NCBI GenBank assembly: GCA_964540995.1
Contig: CAZIOU010000014.1
Location: forward strand, 1-24,036
Source: JAZDLR01 sp964540995
GTDB lineage: Bacteria; Patescibacteriota; Patescibacteriia; UBA1558; 2-01-FULL-52-15
Reading direction: 5' to 3'
DNA length: 24,036 bases
Shown here in pieces: positions 6,234 to 13,657 of the stretch. Below the pieces are notes generated by a model. It was not told the origin of the DNA, ran no database searches, and saw only the letters and a list, made by a program, of their open reading frames with translations. Numbering within the stretch: the stretch's first letter is position 1; each line of letters starts with the position of its first letter. A program made the translations under genes and the position numbers.

Positions 6234-6497
6234 ATGAATAAACGAACCATTTTGATTGTCGTGGGCGGCGTTCTATTTCTAATCGTGTCCGGCTTCGGGT
6301 TCTCGAAGTTCAAAGAACACGAACGGGAAGCCAAGATCGCGGAGCTAAACGAAATGCTTTTGAAGGCAACTCGCGAGGACGATAAGTCGGGCCGGTGTAT
6401 CGTCGCGGAGAAGTTGTCGGCTTTGTACGATGAGGCCGGCGAACTCTCGATGTCCGTGACCTATAAGCAAATCCAACAAAACGAGTGTCAACGATAG
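6234..6497 (+). CDS. Membrane-anchored small protein on the opposite strand
   Basis: 87 residues. A short basic start (MNKR) and one hydrophobic segment (TILIVVGGVLFLIVSGFGF, about 5-23) give a single-pass anchor with the remainder outside or in the periplasm. The soluble part is a charged helical region (KFKEHEREAKIAELNEMLLK) with two Cys (SGRCIVAEKL and QNECQR). It is the only clear rightward gene between 1.2 and 22 kb, so it must have its own promoter; it may be a moron expressed independently. GGCGGG lies just before the ATG. Its end overlaps the convergent FmdB-like gene by 10 bases. Confidence 0.65.
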   Translation: MNKRTILIVVGGVLFLIVSGFGFSKFKEHEREAKIAELNEMLLKATREDDKSGRCIVAEKLSALYDEAGELSMSVTYKQIQQNECQR

Positions 6498-6694
6498 CCG
6501 TCTTTCGCCCAACCTTTACCCTTTAGTTCGAAGCTGGTTCCCTTCGGTGGGAGCTTCTTTTTCTTCAGAGACTTGCAGAGCGGGCACACTTCTTCTTTTT
6601 CTTCCTTCTCTGCGGCGCTTATCGAGGTGTAAAACACTTCATACTCGTGTTTGCATTTCTTGTTCTGGCAGCTATATGTATAGATGGGTGGCAT
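6488..6694 (-). CDS. FmdB-like zinc ribbon protein
   Basis: 68 residues beginning MPPIYTYSCQNKKCKHEYEV, the typical opening of the FmdB-type putative regulatory zinc ribbon family. Four cysteines in two pairs (C..xxxx..C and CPLC) would bind one zinc. The C terminus GTSFELKGKGWAKDGYR also fits the family ('sF.LkG.GW'). Start at ATG 6694 shares a base with the stop of the HNH gene (TGATG) and has GGAAAG before it; an upstream in-frame ATG is inside the neighbour. Family members are common in phages, with no settled function. Confidence 0.8.
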   Translation of the reverse strand: MPPIYTYSCQNKKCKHEYEVFYTSISAAEKEEKEEVCPLCKSLKKKKLPPKGTSFELKGKGWAKDGYR

Positions 6695-7245
6695 CACTTC
6701 TTTCCTTTCAAGGCATTTTCGATGGTCCAACCATTACCAAGTCTTCTCATTAATGTTTTTGAACCCAGTCCGTATTCTTTTTCCCATTGATTCGCTGTCT
6801 GAGTTTTTCCGTTGTAGGTAATCTTGGTATGGATTTTTTGAATTGGTTTTGTGAGTTTGTCTGTTTTCCACCCAAGTCTTTTTCTTTGAGAAATCAATCC
6901 TTCGCTGAGACCTAACAACCTTTCTGCGTCTTTTGAGCAGTAGACTTTTCCGTCAATCACAACATTAATATTTGACCGTCTGTTTCTAACTTGAACATCA
7001 ACCGTCGCCCACCTACAGTTAGATCGTTCGTAGTTTCCATTGTTGTCTATTCGATCAAGTGAATGTAATTTACTAGGTCTTTGTCCCATATCTTCTAGGA
7101 AGTTTTCATATTTTGACCATCGTTCACATACCCGAATACCTCGACCGCCGTATCGTTTGTATTGTGGACATTTCTTTCGATTGCACCTATTAAAAATTGA
7201 CCGCCAACTGTTGAATGTCAGTCTGTCTCTTTTTGTTTTTTTCAT
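6694..7245 (-). CDS. HNH homing endonuclease next to the split polymerase
   Basis: 183 residues. The catalytic region is of the phage HNH type: RSIFNRCNRKKCPQYKRYGG, then RVCERW, and the core HSLDRIDNNGNYERSNCRWA (61-80), with H61 and N68/N69 as likely catalytic or metal residues. After residue 95 come two DNA-reading units: IDGKVYCSKDAERLLGLSEG and YNGKTQTANQWEKEYGLGSK with RRLGNGWTIENAL, like the modular helix-turn-helix repeats of homing endonucleases. The gene starts 56 bases inside the end of the polymerase C-terminal frame, so its insertion probably replaced the last codons of that gene. It is a free-standing mobile gene and the obvious partner for the polymerase split. Confidence 0.85.
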   Translation of the reverse strand: MKKTKRDRLTFNSWRSIFNRCNRKKCPQYKRYGGRGIRVCERWSKYENFLEDMGQRPSKLHSLDRIDNNGNYERSNCRWATVDVQVRNRRSNINVVIDGKVYCSKDAERLLGLSEGLISQRKRLGWKTDKLTKPIQKIHTKITYNGKTQTANQWEKEYGLGSKTLMRRLGNGWTIENALKGKK

Positions 7246-7939
7246 TTAATTGGTCCGTTGTGTTTTCTATGTTGAGGAAATGTTGATTCCGCTTGAGTGA
7301 CAGATTCGGAAAGAGGTCGGTTTGAATCACGGTCTCGAACACACAAAGCGAGTCGTAGAGTTTCCCTAGCAGGGTGTCTCGGCAATATGTCCCGTCGAAG
7401 TTCTCACGGAGACAGAGTTCCTCGGGCGTCCGAAAGAAAACGTAAACCTTGTCACCCTCTTGGACGGGTGTCTCGCCGATTGCTTCGAGGACTCGAGTCT
7501 CGTTGGTCCGGTCGCTTGTGAGAACGGCCTTGGTCACGGTCTTTTTCGAGCACCAATCGGTGATGTCTTTCAGGTCCACAATCTCGCGGGCATACTTCAT
7601 GTAGAGGGAATAGATTTGGTCCATTCTATCTTTGACCATCAAGTCGATAACTTCGGAGATGAAAGTTTGAAGGGCCTTCTCTTTCGTAGTAGCCTTAAGT
7701 GCGGAGCCTTTGATTTTCCGTTTGCCGTCCTCGTCTACCAAAACGTAGTTTTTCTCTCGAACAACAATGAACTTTTTGAAGTATGAATCGTCGTCCCATT
7801 GAATCATCGGTGGCATTTGCGAATTGATTTCGCGAAGAAATTCGGCCCGTTCCTCAACGGACATTGGTTTGCCGTCTTTACGTTTGACACTGATTGAGTC
7901 GGTGTCGCCGTTACAAACTATGTAGTCGAATGTCTTCAT
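7190..7939 (-). CDS. DNA polymerase family B, C-terminal part (motif C and thumb)
   Basis: 249 residues starting MKTFDYIVCNGDTDSI; the GDTDS at 11-15 is polymerase motif C with the second pair of catalytic aspartates. The following KKFIVVREKNYVLVDEDGK and KGSALK match the KxY/thumb region of family B enzymes. ATG 7939 overlaps the stop of the 71-residue insert gene as TAATG and has GGAAGG upstream (a GTG two codons earlier is possible). It lies in the same frame as the N-terminal half but is separated by about 190 bases with stops. The last 20 residues (QLNEKNKKRQTDIQQLAVNF) overlap the endonuclease gene and probably are not ancestral. Needs the N-terminal piece to be active. Confidence 0.85.
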   Translation of the reverse strand: MKTFDYIVCNGDTDSISVKRKDGKPMSVEERAEFLREINSQMPPMIQWDDDSYFKKFIVVREKNYVLVDEDGKRKIKGSALKATTKEKALQTFISEVIDLMVKDRMDQIYSLYMKYAREIVDLKDITDWCSKKTVTKAVLTSDRTNETRVLEAIGETPVQEGDKVYVFFRTPEELCLRENFDGTYCRDTLLGKLYDSLCVFETVIQTDLFPNLSLKRNQHFLNIENTTDQLNEKNKKRQTDIQQLAVNF

Positions 7940-8154
7940 TAACACCTTCCGGTTTTGGTTGTGTCGATTTCTTTGAATATGAATCTAGAAATCTTGACGT
8001 ACTTCTTTTGAAGCGTTGGGGCGCTCCAAATCCAATCGAGTAGACAGGCCCGGACATCGTTCTTATCAACTTCGAGAATCCGACAAAGTTCCTCTATTGA
8101 ACTGAACTCTGCTAGTAGTCGCCCGTTTGGTCTAAACACCGCTATTCGGCACAT
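7939..8154 (-). CDS. 71-residue insert between polymerase halves, NUMOD-like
   Basis: The peptide begins MCRIAVFRPNGRLLAEFSSI and continues EELCRILEVDKNDVRACL. The order 'G.ll.eFsSi.e..r.l.v....vr.cl' resembles the NUMOD1-type helix-turn-helix modules that accompany HNH and GIY-YIG homing endonucleases. There is no nuclease motif, so it may be the remains of a homing endonuclease or intron reading frame. It starts in the +1 frame inside the end of the upstream polymerase part and ends as TAATG on the downstream part, so translation of the second half appears coupled to it. Alternatively the segment is a small intron removed from the mRNA. Confidence 0.6.
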   Translation of the reverse strand: MCRIAVFRPNGRLLAEFSSIEELCRILEVDKNDVRACLLDWIWSAPTLQKKYVKISRFIFKEIDTTKTGRC

Positions 8155-9628
8155 ATTCTTTTCCCGTTGCTATCTTGACTGAAAGTTTGAATATCTCGCG
8201 ACCGTGACGTGTCACTTCAGCCGCACCGAAAGGGTAGTTGTAGTTCAGCTTGCCCGCACCCAGGAAACCATAAGCCGAATTTACGACAACCTTGGCTGAG
8301 TCGTCCATTGCTTTCCAATATTTGTCTTTTGTCTCTTTGTATTTCGCTTTGTAGACAAGTCGGGCGTCCATGAAATGCGCTACGATTTGTGTGAACAACG
8401 CTTGCGGGTCTTTTTCTTTATTAAAGATTTTGAACTCTCGCATGATACTCGGATACATAGCTCGAACGTCGATCTTGAAAACATTCTTGTGTCTTCCCGG
8501 TAGGGCGAAAACATAGGCCCCTTCGTATTCCACGGCGGGCGAACCCTTCGCGATGCTGTGACCTTGTTGCAGATAAGCCCGGACCATCAAGGAATTGATC
8601 TGACTTCCCGTAGCTGAATTCACAATCGACTGTAAACTTCTCGGCACCGACTGGGTGTAGTAGAAAAAGCTGGGAATCATTAGGTCGAACAACTTCAACG
8701 CGTCGTCGGCGTCGTCGATAGCATAACGCTTGATCTTCTCTCGCTCTACAGGGTCGGACCAGTTCTCTCGAATCTTGCTTGCGTCGTAGTGGTCCCGACC
8801 TTCGCGTTCTAAATTCTCGTGTGCGATGATCGACTTCAACCTGTAGCTCTCGTAGTTCCGACCGATGTCGAACTTCATGGCTAGAAACATCGTGTCGATA
8901 ACTTCGCGACCATAGATCAAAGCGTTGGTGTAGTCGTAGGACTGCGAGCCGTCTTTTCTAAACTGAGAACCACGGTCGGCAAACTTGATTGCAGAACCGT
9001 CGCGACCTAGACGCATTGAAGCTGTCCCGCCGCAGTGATTCATATAAGGCAAATCGAATCCGAAGATGTTGTGACCTAGGACAATCGACGGGTTCATTTC
9101 GCGGACCCATTTAGACCAAGCGACAAACATATCAACTTGGGTGGGGTACTCGTCTTCGCAGAATAGTTTTCGCGTGACGGTGCCCCGGCTTCGATAAGTG
9201 TTCGAGATTAAGAGAACCCGGCTCTCGCTGTTCAAAGCAAGTCCGTTGGTCTCGATGTCGAAACTTAGAACCGAAACGTCGCTAACTTTCATTTGTTTGT
9301 AGTAGGTAACGCCGTCCTTGACCATCAATGCTTCCTTCGGATCTCGAAGGACGTGAAAGTCGTAGCCCTTTTTGTAGCTCGCTGAAAGAACCTCGGCCCA
9401 TTTCGCCCGCGTGTCGGTTTCGTATAAATACCGATAGGGCTGGTCTCCAGCGAGTCGTTTGAACTTAGGTGAGTGTTGACCGGCGAAAAGAATGTAGTGA
9501 GAGTTCGGGACTTCTTTTGTTGAGATGGTCCCGTCCTCGTTTTCGATGAACAAGACAGCCGTCGAGTCGCCCGGTTCAACCGATACGACCCGCTGTGTAT
9601 TATCGCGACCGTAAATTAGTTCGTTCAT
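8132..9628 (-). CDS. DNA polymerase family B, N-terminal part (exonuclease, motifs A and B)
   Basis: 498 residues. The 3'-5' exonuclease motifs are complete: FDIET (Exo I, D124/E126), GHNIFGFDLPY (Exo II, 185-195) and YAIDDADD (Exo III, 302-309). Polymerase motif A is IDVRAMYPSI (catalytic D387) and motif B is KVVVNSAYG (446-454). The protein stops shortly after, at GREIFKLSVKIATGK plus an unrelated eight-residue tail, before motif C, which is encoded separately at 7190-7939. The two parts together are about 740 residues, normal for a phage family B enzyme. The start overlaps the primase-helicase stop as ATGA. Confidence 0.92.
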   Translation of the reverse strand: MNELIYGRDNTQRVVSVEPGDSTAVLFIENEDGTISTKEVPNSHYILFAGQHSPKFKRLAGDQPYRYLYETDTRAKWAEVLSASYKKGYDFHVLRDPKEALMVKDGVTYYKQMKVSDVSVLSFDIETNGLALNSESRVLLISNTYRSRGTVTRKLFCEDEYPTQVDMFVAWSKWVREMNPSIVLGHNIFGFDLPYMNHCGGTASMRLGRDGSAIKFADRGSQFRKDGSQSYDYTNALIYGREVIDTMFLAMKFDIGRNYESYRLKSIIAHENLEREGRDHYDASKIRENWSDPVEREKIKRYAIDDADDALKLFDLMIPSFFYYTQSVPRSLQSIVNSATGSQINSLMVRAYLQQGHSIAKGSPAVEYEGAYVFALPGRHKNVFKIDVRAMYPSIMREFKIFNKEKDPQALFTQIVAHFMDARLVYKAKYKETKDKYWKAMDDSAKVVVNSAYGFLGAGKLNYNYPFGAAEVTRHGREIFKLSVKIATGKEYVPNSGV

Positions 9629-11151
9629 TCAAATTCCTCGACTTCTTTTCCAAGCGAATAGGTTTGAGTTGCGGCGTCGAATTCAATGTTGGTTCGTGCA
9701 AATGGTTTCCCGCCGCGCTGACTGGTCTCGATTCGTCTACGATTGCCGACCTGACTAACCATTAGGGCACAGTCCACAGCGCCGTGGATGGCCGTAGAAC
9801 CGGCGATAGACTCGGCCCCGCCGTTACCACCCTTGCGAGTGTGATGAACGAATAGAACGTGTGTTCCTGTCTCCCTAGCTAGCTTCCTATAAGGTGTCAT
9901 CGCTGCGTTGACTTGAGAATAGTCGTTCGAACTTTCAACTCTAGCCAATAGAAACAGGGTGTCGATAATGAGTAGCTTCGGTTTCGCCGCAATCAGGTCC
10001 GCCGTTAAGTCCTCTATAAAGAACTGTTCGTAGACGCCGCCGACGTGAAGGTAGAGCGGGTCGGTGTCTTTGATTCCTACAAGTCCGTATTGGTCCTTTA
10101 GAGTTTCTTCCTGTTCCTCTAAAGCGATGTGGAACACGCCGCCTTGTACGGCTTTGCGTCCGAGGAATGTCCCGCCCTGACATACAGCTTTAGCCATTTG
10201 TCGAACGAGGGTTGACTTGCCGGACTTCGGAGGCCCTGCGATAACAGACATTCCGCCGTCCGAGAGAAGCCCTTCGAGAATCCAAGTGGTCGGCTTTGCC
10301 TCTTTCATAAAGACGCCGATTTGACGCCAATTGAAAGCCTTCTTTTCAGTGCGCGGCGGGTGCTTTGCGTCTTTGGAATAGGCCGAACGGATTGTCGTCT
10401 GAACTTCTCGCTCGCTGAAATCGTTTGCTAGAATGTCGTGGGTCTCTAGGGCTTGCATGATTAGGTCCGACGCTTCCTCGAAACTGTAGAGATTTTGATT
10501 CAGGTCGCGGGCGACTTTGTGAACCGTATTGTTCCGGCCCTCAGGGAGAATCTTTCCCTCTTTCAAGAATTCCTTAGTCGTCTTTGCGAGTTTCCCTTTT
10601 GACCATTCTGGAAGTAGCTCCTTTGGATTCGGCCCATCGTAATCGACAACTTGCCAAGGTTCGTCGTTCTCAATTTTTGGCTGGACGGTCGCGACTTTCT
10701 TCCCGTTCGTGTTCACAGAGACAACGGTCTTGCTGGGATAGAAAAGGCGGCTCGCATCCTTGCAAGCCTTGTCACAAGCTGGAAACTTAGAAGCTAGATC
10801 GAACCAAGTTGATTCGAAGGTTTTCACATCCGTAATAGGGGAGTCGAGCTTCAAAATTACCCTGAATCGGTCGGCGACTACCCCGTTCTTTTCAATCCCG
10901 TGACTCTTGGTCGTGGCGATAATGTGCGAGTAGTCCTTGAACGCTTCCTTGGCTTCATCGAGAGTCATACCCGCATCGAAGTCGAGACCAATTGCTTCGG
11001 CCCGTTCGAAGTTCTTGAGGTTTCGTTTGCCATCCTTGAACTGCCCAAGTGAGTAGTCGGTGGTCGTGATAATTGTCTTAAGATTGTCTAGAGAACCAGA
11101 ATCAATTGTCTCAAATCGTCCTAGATTTCCGTCTACTACAGATAACTTCAT
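9625..11151 (-). CDS. AEP-type primase-helicase (RepA-like ATPase)
   Basis: 508 residues. The N-terminal third resembles an archaeo-eukaryotic primase domain: LDFD (D57/D59) as the metal-binding pair, TTKSH (80-84) and DRFRVIL with KDASRLFYPS. A PriCT-like linker (EGRNNTVHKVARDL, about 205-217) follows. The C-terminal half is a RecA/RepA-like hexameric helicase: Walker A GPPKSGKST (306-314), LLIIDT (Walker B, D397) and HVLFVHHTRKGG. It would unwind and prime at the phage fork ahead of the family B polymerase encoded next. A candidate operator dyad lies upstream at 11182-11206. Confidence 0.88.
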   Translation of the reverse strand: MKLSVVDGNLGRFETIDSGSLDNLKTIITTTDYSLGQFKDGKRNLKNFERAEAIGLDFDAGMTLDEAKEAFKDYSHIIATTKSHGIEKNGVVADRFRVILKLDSPITDVKTFESTWFDLASKFPACDKACKDASRLFYPSKTVVSVNTNGKKVATVQPKIENDEPWQVVDYDGPNPKELLPEWSKGKLAKTTKEFLKEGKILPEGRNNTVHKVARDLNQNLYSFEEASDLIMQALETHDILANDFSEREVQTTIRSAYSKDAKHPPRTEKKAFNWRQIGVFMKEAKPTTWILEGLLSDGGMSVIAGPPKSGKSTLVRQMAKAVCQGGTFLGRKAVQGGVFHIALEEQEETLKDQYGLVGIKDTDPLYLHVGGVYEQFFIEDLTADLIAAKPKLLIIDTLFLLARVESSNDYSQVNAAMTPYRKLARETGTHVLFVHHTRKGGNGGAESIAGSTAIHGAVDCALMVSQVGNRRRIETSQRGGKPFARTNIEFDAATQTYSLGKEVEEFE

Positions 11152-11181
11152 GTTGCCTCGTGAGGTTTTGAAATGGGCTTT

Positions 11182-11206
11182 AGAAGTAAACTCAACGTAT
11201 ACTTCT
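11182..11206. promoter_or_regulatory. Inverted repeat upstream of the primase-helicase gene
   Basis: AGAAGTA (11182-11188) and TACTTCT (11200-11206) are perfect inverted copies separated by 11 bases, in the 86-base gap between the zinc-finger gene and the primase-helicase gene. This is one of the few real gaps in the operon. An operator or an mRNA processing stem is possible; there is no T run for a terminator. Confidence 0.4.
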
Positions 11207-11237
11207 GAGTGTTTTTCTAAACCGCTTATGTAGCTGT

Positions 11238-11528
11238 CTAGATATACGGGCCGTGGGTGCTACAGATCATCGTGCTAAGATGAAACCGACCGCGTTCTCC
11301 GCACTGTGGACAGCGACCCTCGCGCTTGTATTGTTCAGCGAGTGAACCGGGGTAGGGCTGTTCGGGCTTAGGAAAGAAAAACGCCTTCAAGGATTCGTAT
11401 TCATCCGAAACAATTTCTTTTTGTTTTAGATCGACAGCGGGGCCTTCGGTGGGTGTCCATTCGTTCCACTTAACGATTTGCCCCGTTGGGAGAAGAACCG
11501 TCTCGTCTTTGTCTTTGGACTTAGACAT
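11238..11528 (-). CDS. Unknown protein with a C-terminal zinc finger
   Basis: 96 residues. The first part is charged and without a known fold (VLLPTGQIVKWNEWTPTEGP). The C-terminal 25 residues contain CPQCGERGRF followed by MICSTHGPY, a C-x2-C ... C-x2-H arrangement fit for one zinc ion. Its ATG directly follows the ERF stop codon, so it is translated together with the recombination genes. Binding to DNA or to a recombination partner is an inference from location only. Confidence 0.65.
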   Translation of the reverse strand: MSKSKDKDETVLLPTGQIVKWNEWTPTEGPAVDLKQKEIVSDEYESLKAFFFPKPEQPYPGSLAEQYKREGRCPQCGERGRFHLSTMICSTHGPYI

Positions 11529-12002
11529 TTAGAACTCTTCGACAGGTGTCGGCGCGTTTGCTTTCGGTTTCTTTCCCGGTGCTCGCGGTGTTCCACGGTT
11601 CGAAGCTGTGGTCCCGTCGTCGTCGGTCTGAGAAATTCCCATCATCGCGGACAAACCAAAACGGCGGGCGTAGGTGATACCCGAACCTAAACCTTGGGCG
11701 TCGTTCTTATTGTTCAAAATAGGCGTCAACGAACGGATGAATTGACCGGACGTGTGAACCAAAAGGGTCACGACTACAGGCTTTCCGTCTGGTAGAACCA
11801 TGATTGGTTGAAGCGCGACCAAACCGTTCTTTGCGAGCGGCTCGCGTGTGGCATCAATCACCGATTCCAAAGTCGCATAGTCGTTTTTAAAGTGCGGGTT
11901 CGAGGCGTCTCGTTTCGCGTGGTTTAGTTCCGACTGCGCTTTCACGAGGGCCGTCACTAGATCATTGATTTTTTCAGATTGCATTTGAGATAGTTCGTTC
12001 AT
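11529..12002 (-). CDS. erf: ERF-family single-strand annealing protein
   Basis: 157 residues. The ERF core is clear: HFKNDYATLESVIDATREPL (about 38-57), then KNGLVALQPI and GSGITYARRFGLSAMMGISQ followed by DDDG. ERF proteins, named after the phage P22 Erf recombinase, form rings and anneal complementary single strands during phage recombination and genome circularisation. The C-terminal 30 residues are a disordered Pro/Lys linker ending VEEF, like tails that dock on single-strand binding proteins. It shares ATGA with the upstream gene and is close to the Cas4/AddB-like nuclease, which can supply the 3' strands it anneals. Confidence 0.85.
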   Translation of the reverse strand: MNELSQMQSEKINDLVTALVKAQSELNHAKRDASNPHFKNDYATLESVIDATREPLAKNGLVALQPIMVLPDGKPVVVTLLVHTSGQFIRSLTPILNNKNDAQGLGSGITYARRFGLSAMMGISQTDDDGTTASNRGTPRAPGKKPKANAPTPVEEF

Positions 12003-12292
12003 TGTAATGGTTCCTCATCGTCGTCGCCGACGAAAACAAATTCCAAACCATTATCGGTCTGGACTAACTTAACGGGAAAACAGTCAACTTCCTTTTCCCA
12101 AGGGCGAACAAGTTTACCGTTCTCGTCTACGATGTGTTCTAGGTTGAACGTGTCACCGACGAAGTCTGTGAAAATGATGTTGCGAAACAAGTGGTTCGAA
12201 TCTTCAATCCAATCACCCATGTGTTTTATCGCGAGACCGTCAACGGGCTGACCCATTGACAACATCGCGGCTTGATACGCGCTAATTTTCAT
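11999..12292 (-). CDS. Unknown 97-residue protein
   Basis: The start is placed at ATG 12292 (MKISAYQAAMLSMGQPVDG), with GGGGG six bases before it; the frame is open 54 codons farther, but that stretch is occupied by a better-supported gene in another frame. The sequence is acidic toward the end (GDDDEEPLQ). The middle (NIIFTDFVGDTFNLEHIVDENG) looks like a small beta sheet. No family recognised; its position between the nuclease and ERF suggests the recombination operon. Confidence 0.6.
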   Translation of the reverse strand: MKISAYQAAMLSMGQPVDGLAIKHMGDWIEDSNHLFRNIIFTDFVGDTFNLEHIVDENGKLVRPWEKEVDCFPVKLVQTDNGLEFVFVGDDDEEPLQ

Positions 12293-12461
12293 TATTGCCC
12301 CCGGTTGGGTCGGCGAGACATTCAACGGAGCCTTCTTTCTTTTGGAGACAGTCGGCGGTGCGGACAACTTTGGAGTTGAAAACAAGCGCAGCACAAAGAG
12401 CACCGAAGATAAGAACAACGCAGGTCGCGACCAGAACGATTGAATAGACTTCATTTTTCAT
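12282..12461 (-). CDS. 59-residue single-span membrane protein
   Basis: ATG 12461 has AGAGGGAG just upstream. The protein MKNEVYSIVLVATCVVLIFG continues with another hydrophobic stretch to about residue 28, then a soluble tail with two Cys (TADCLQKKEGSVECLAD) that could form a disulfide outside the membrane. It overlaps the next gene by 11 bases. The other frame in the same stretch is Ser/Pro/Lys rich and less protein-like, so this frame is preferred. Function unknown. Confidence 0.6.
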   Translation of the reverse strand: MKNEVYSIVLVATCVVLIFGALCAALVFNSKVVRTADCLQKKEGSVECLADPTGGNNEN

Positions 12462-12469
12462 AGCTCCCT

Positions 12470-13501
12470 CTAGGCTTTCTTGAGTCCGGCTTTATCTCCG
12501 CGCCAACAAAACTCCCGATAAGGACAGGGCCGACCGTATTGGTTGTCGCAAGCGTTTAGATTTCTAGGGAAGATTCCCGTCTTGATTGCTTCAGCTGTTT
12601 CGCTAAGGGCTTCCATTGTGATTTGTTGAACCTTCTCGGGTACGTCGTCGACGATGATTTGAATGTTCGCCTCGGGTTGAATGGTTTCAATCCATTCGCC
12701 CTCGCATCGTTTGCCGTCCACTTCATTGCTACAAGTCTTGTGTCGTCCGCCGCTTCCGTTGAACCCGCACGTCTGACAAATCTTGATTCGGTTCTTTTTG
12801 ATGGTCTTATCCATCACGAAGAACGCGGCCTTGGTTTTCCCGGTGACCTTAGAGTAGATCGCAAGTTGGGTGCTTTTTGAAACCGCGTCTAGTTCGTAGG
12901 GGCGGGAAGCTGTCTTGTTGTCCGCCGGAATCTCGCCGTGACCATCTAAGTCCACGACCAAATCTAGAACTCCGGTGAACTGGTTTCCCTTTTCATCTTT
13001 CCAGTTGATGAACTCTTGAGACGAAACCACGCGCTTGATGTGCGGCATAACTACGCGCTTGTAGGCTTCGAGCATGAGTTGGCCCTTGACCTTTAGCGAA
13101 GCGATGCAACACGCGGCGAGGACCTGTCTCTGTTTCTGAGATAGGCCGTCCACGGGTCGGTCGATTAGAATTGGAATGAGAGTTTCCAACTCCAACTTTT
13201 GACCGGCGATTTTGTCGCATTTCTCTTGAAGCTCCGACATCGTGGCTTCGTCCAAAAGCTCCGGGTCGTAGTCGTTCTTGTGGAACTCCACGTCGGGGGC
13301 CGCGAGTTTCTTAAGGCCTGTTTCGAGGACTTTTAGTTCATCGTTGGTACCCATTACGATGCTGTTTAGTGCAGCGTCAACGGCGGACCCGAAGATGAGA
13401 CTCGACGGGTTTGCGATGGGTCGAATCTTGTCGAGGTAGTGGTATTTGAACGCGCGGGGGCACGTTACATACTTCCCGTATGAACTGTGACTAAGTTTCA
13501 T
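12470..13501 (-). CDS. Cas4/AddB-like PD-(D/E)XK exonuclease with Fe-S cluster
   Basis: 343 residues. Opening LSHSSYGKYVTCPRAFKYHY gives the first cluster cysteine (C14); C318, C326 and C332 (NACDNQYGRPCPYREFC) give the other three, as in AddB and Cas4 where a 4Fe-4S cluster clamps the nuclease fold. The nuclease centre is GVLDLVVD (D180) with ADNKTA (D194, K196). An inserted zinc ribbon (C242, C245, C257, C266) is an extra. The enzyme should resect DNA ends for the ERF protein encoded two genes downstream. AGGATT precedes the ATG. Confidence 0.85.
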   Translation of the reverse strand: MKLSHSSYGKYVTCPRAFKYHYLDKIRPIANPSSLIFGSAVDAALNSIVMGTNDELKVLETGLKKLAAPDVEFHKNDYDPELLDEATMSELQEKCDKIAGQKLELETLIPILIDRPVDGLSQKQRQVLAACCIASLKVKGQLMLEAYKRVVMPHIKRVVSSQEFINWKDEKGNQFTGVLDLVVDLDGHGEIPADNKTASRPYELDAVSKSTQLAIYSKVTGKTKAAFFVMDKTIKKNRIKICQTCGFNGSGGRHKTCSNEVDGKRCEGEWIETIQPEANIQIIVDDVPEKVQQITMEALSETAEAIKTGIFPRNLNACDNQYGRPCPYREFCWRGDKAGLKKA

Positions 13502-13516
13502 TTTGAATCCTATTTA

Positions 13517-13657
13517 TTAGAGGCGGTCTTCGATCAGAGTGAAGGCGAGAATAAACGCGAAGGTGGTTGCGAGGTCGGTGTTCAGGACAGAGGAAATAAG
13601 AAACGAAACGGCGTAGATTGCGAAGGCACCGACGAAACTAGCTAGCAATTTCATCAT
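13517..13657 (-). CDS. 46-residue two-span membrane peptide
   Basis: ATG 13657 is preceded by GAGGAATCCG and overlaps the end of the upstream gene by 20 bases. The peptide (MMKLLASFVGAFAIYAVSFL, then a second hydrophobic stretch TTFAFILAFTL) contains two membrane segments separated by a short SSVLNTDLA turn and ends EDRL. Class II holins and small inhibitors have two spans, but there is no lysis gene next to it. Function open. Confidence 0.6.
   Translation of the reverse strand: MMKLLASFVGAFAIYAVSFLISSVLNTDLATTFAFILAFTLIEDRL

Noticed and set aside
8132..8154. Programmed -1 frameshift at GGGAAAA joining the polymerase N-terminal part to the next frame
   Set aside because: The heptamer G GGA AAA fits a slippery site, but the -1 frame meets a stop a few codons later, and the 71-residue frame is in the +1 register.
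7939..8154. An intein in the polymerase
   Set aside because: The insert is far too short, is in a different frame and lacks the N-terminal Cys/Ser and C-terminal HN motifs.
12293..12454. N-terminal extension of the 97-residue protein (151 codons in total)
   Set aside because: The same bases encode a more protein-like membrane protein with a good ribosome binding site in another frame, and the internal ATG has GGGGG at good spacing.
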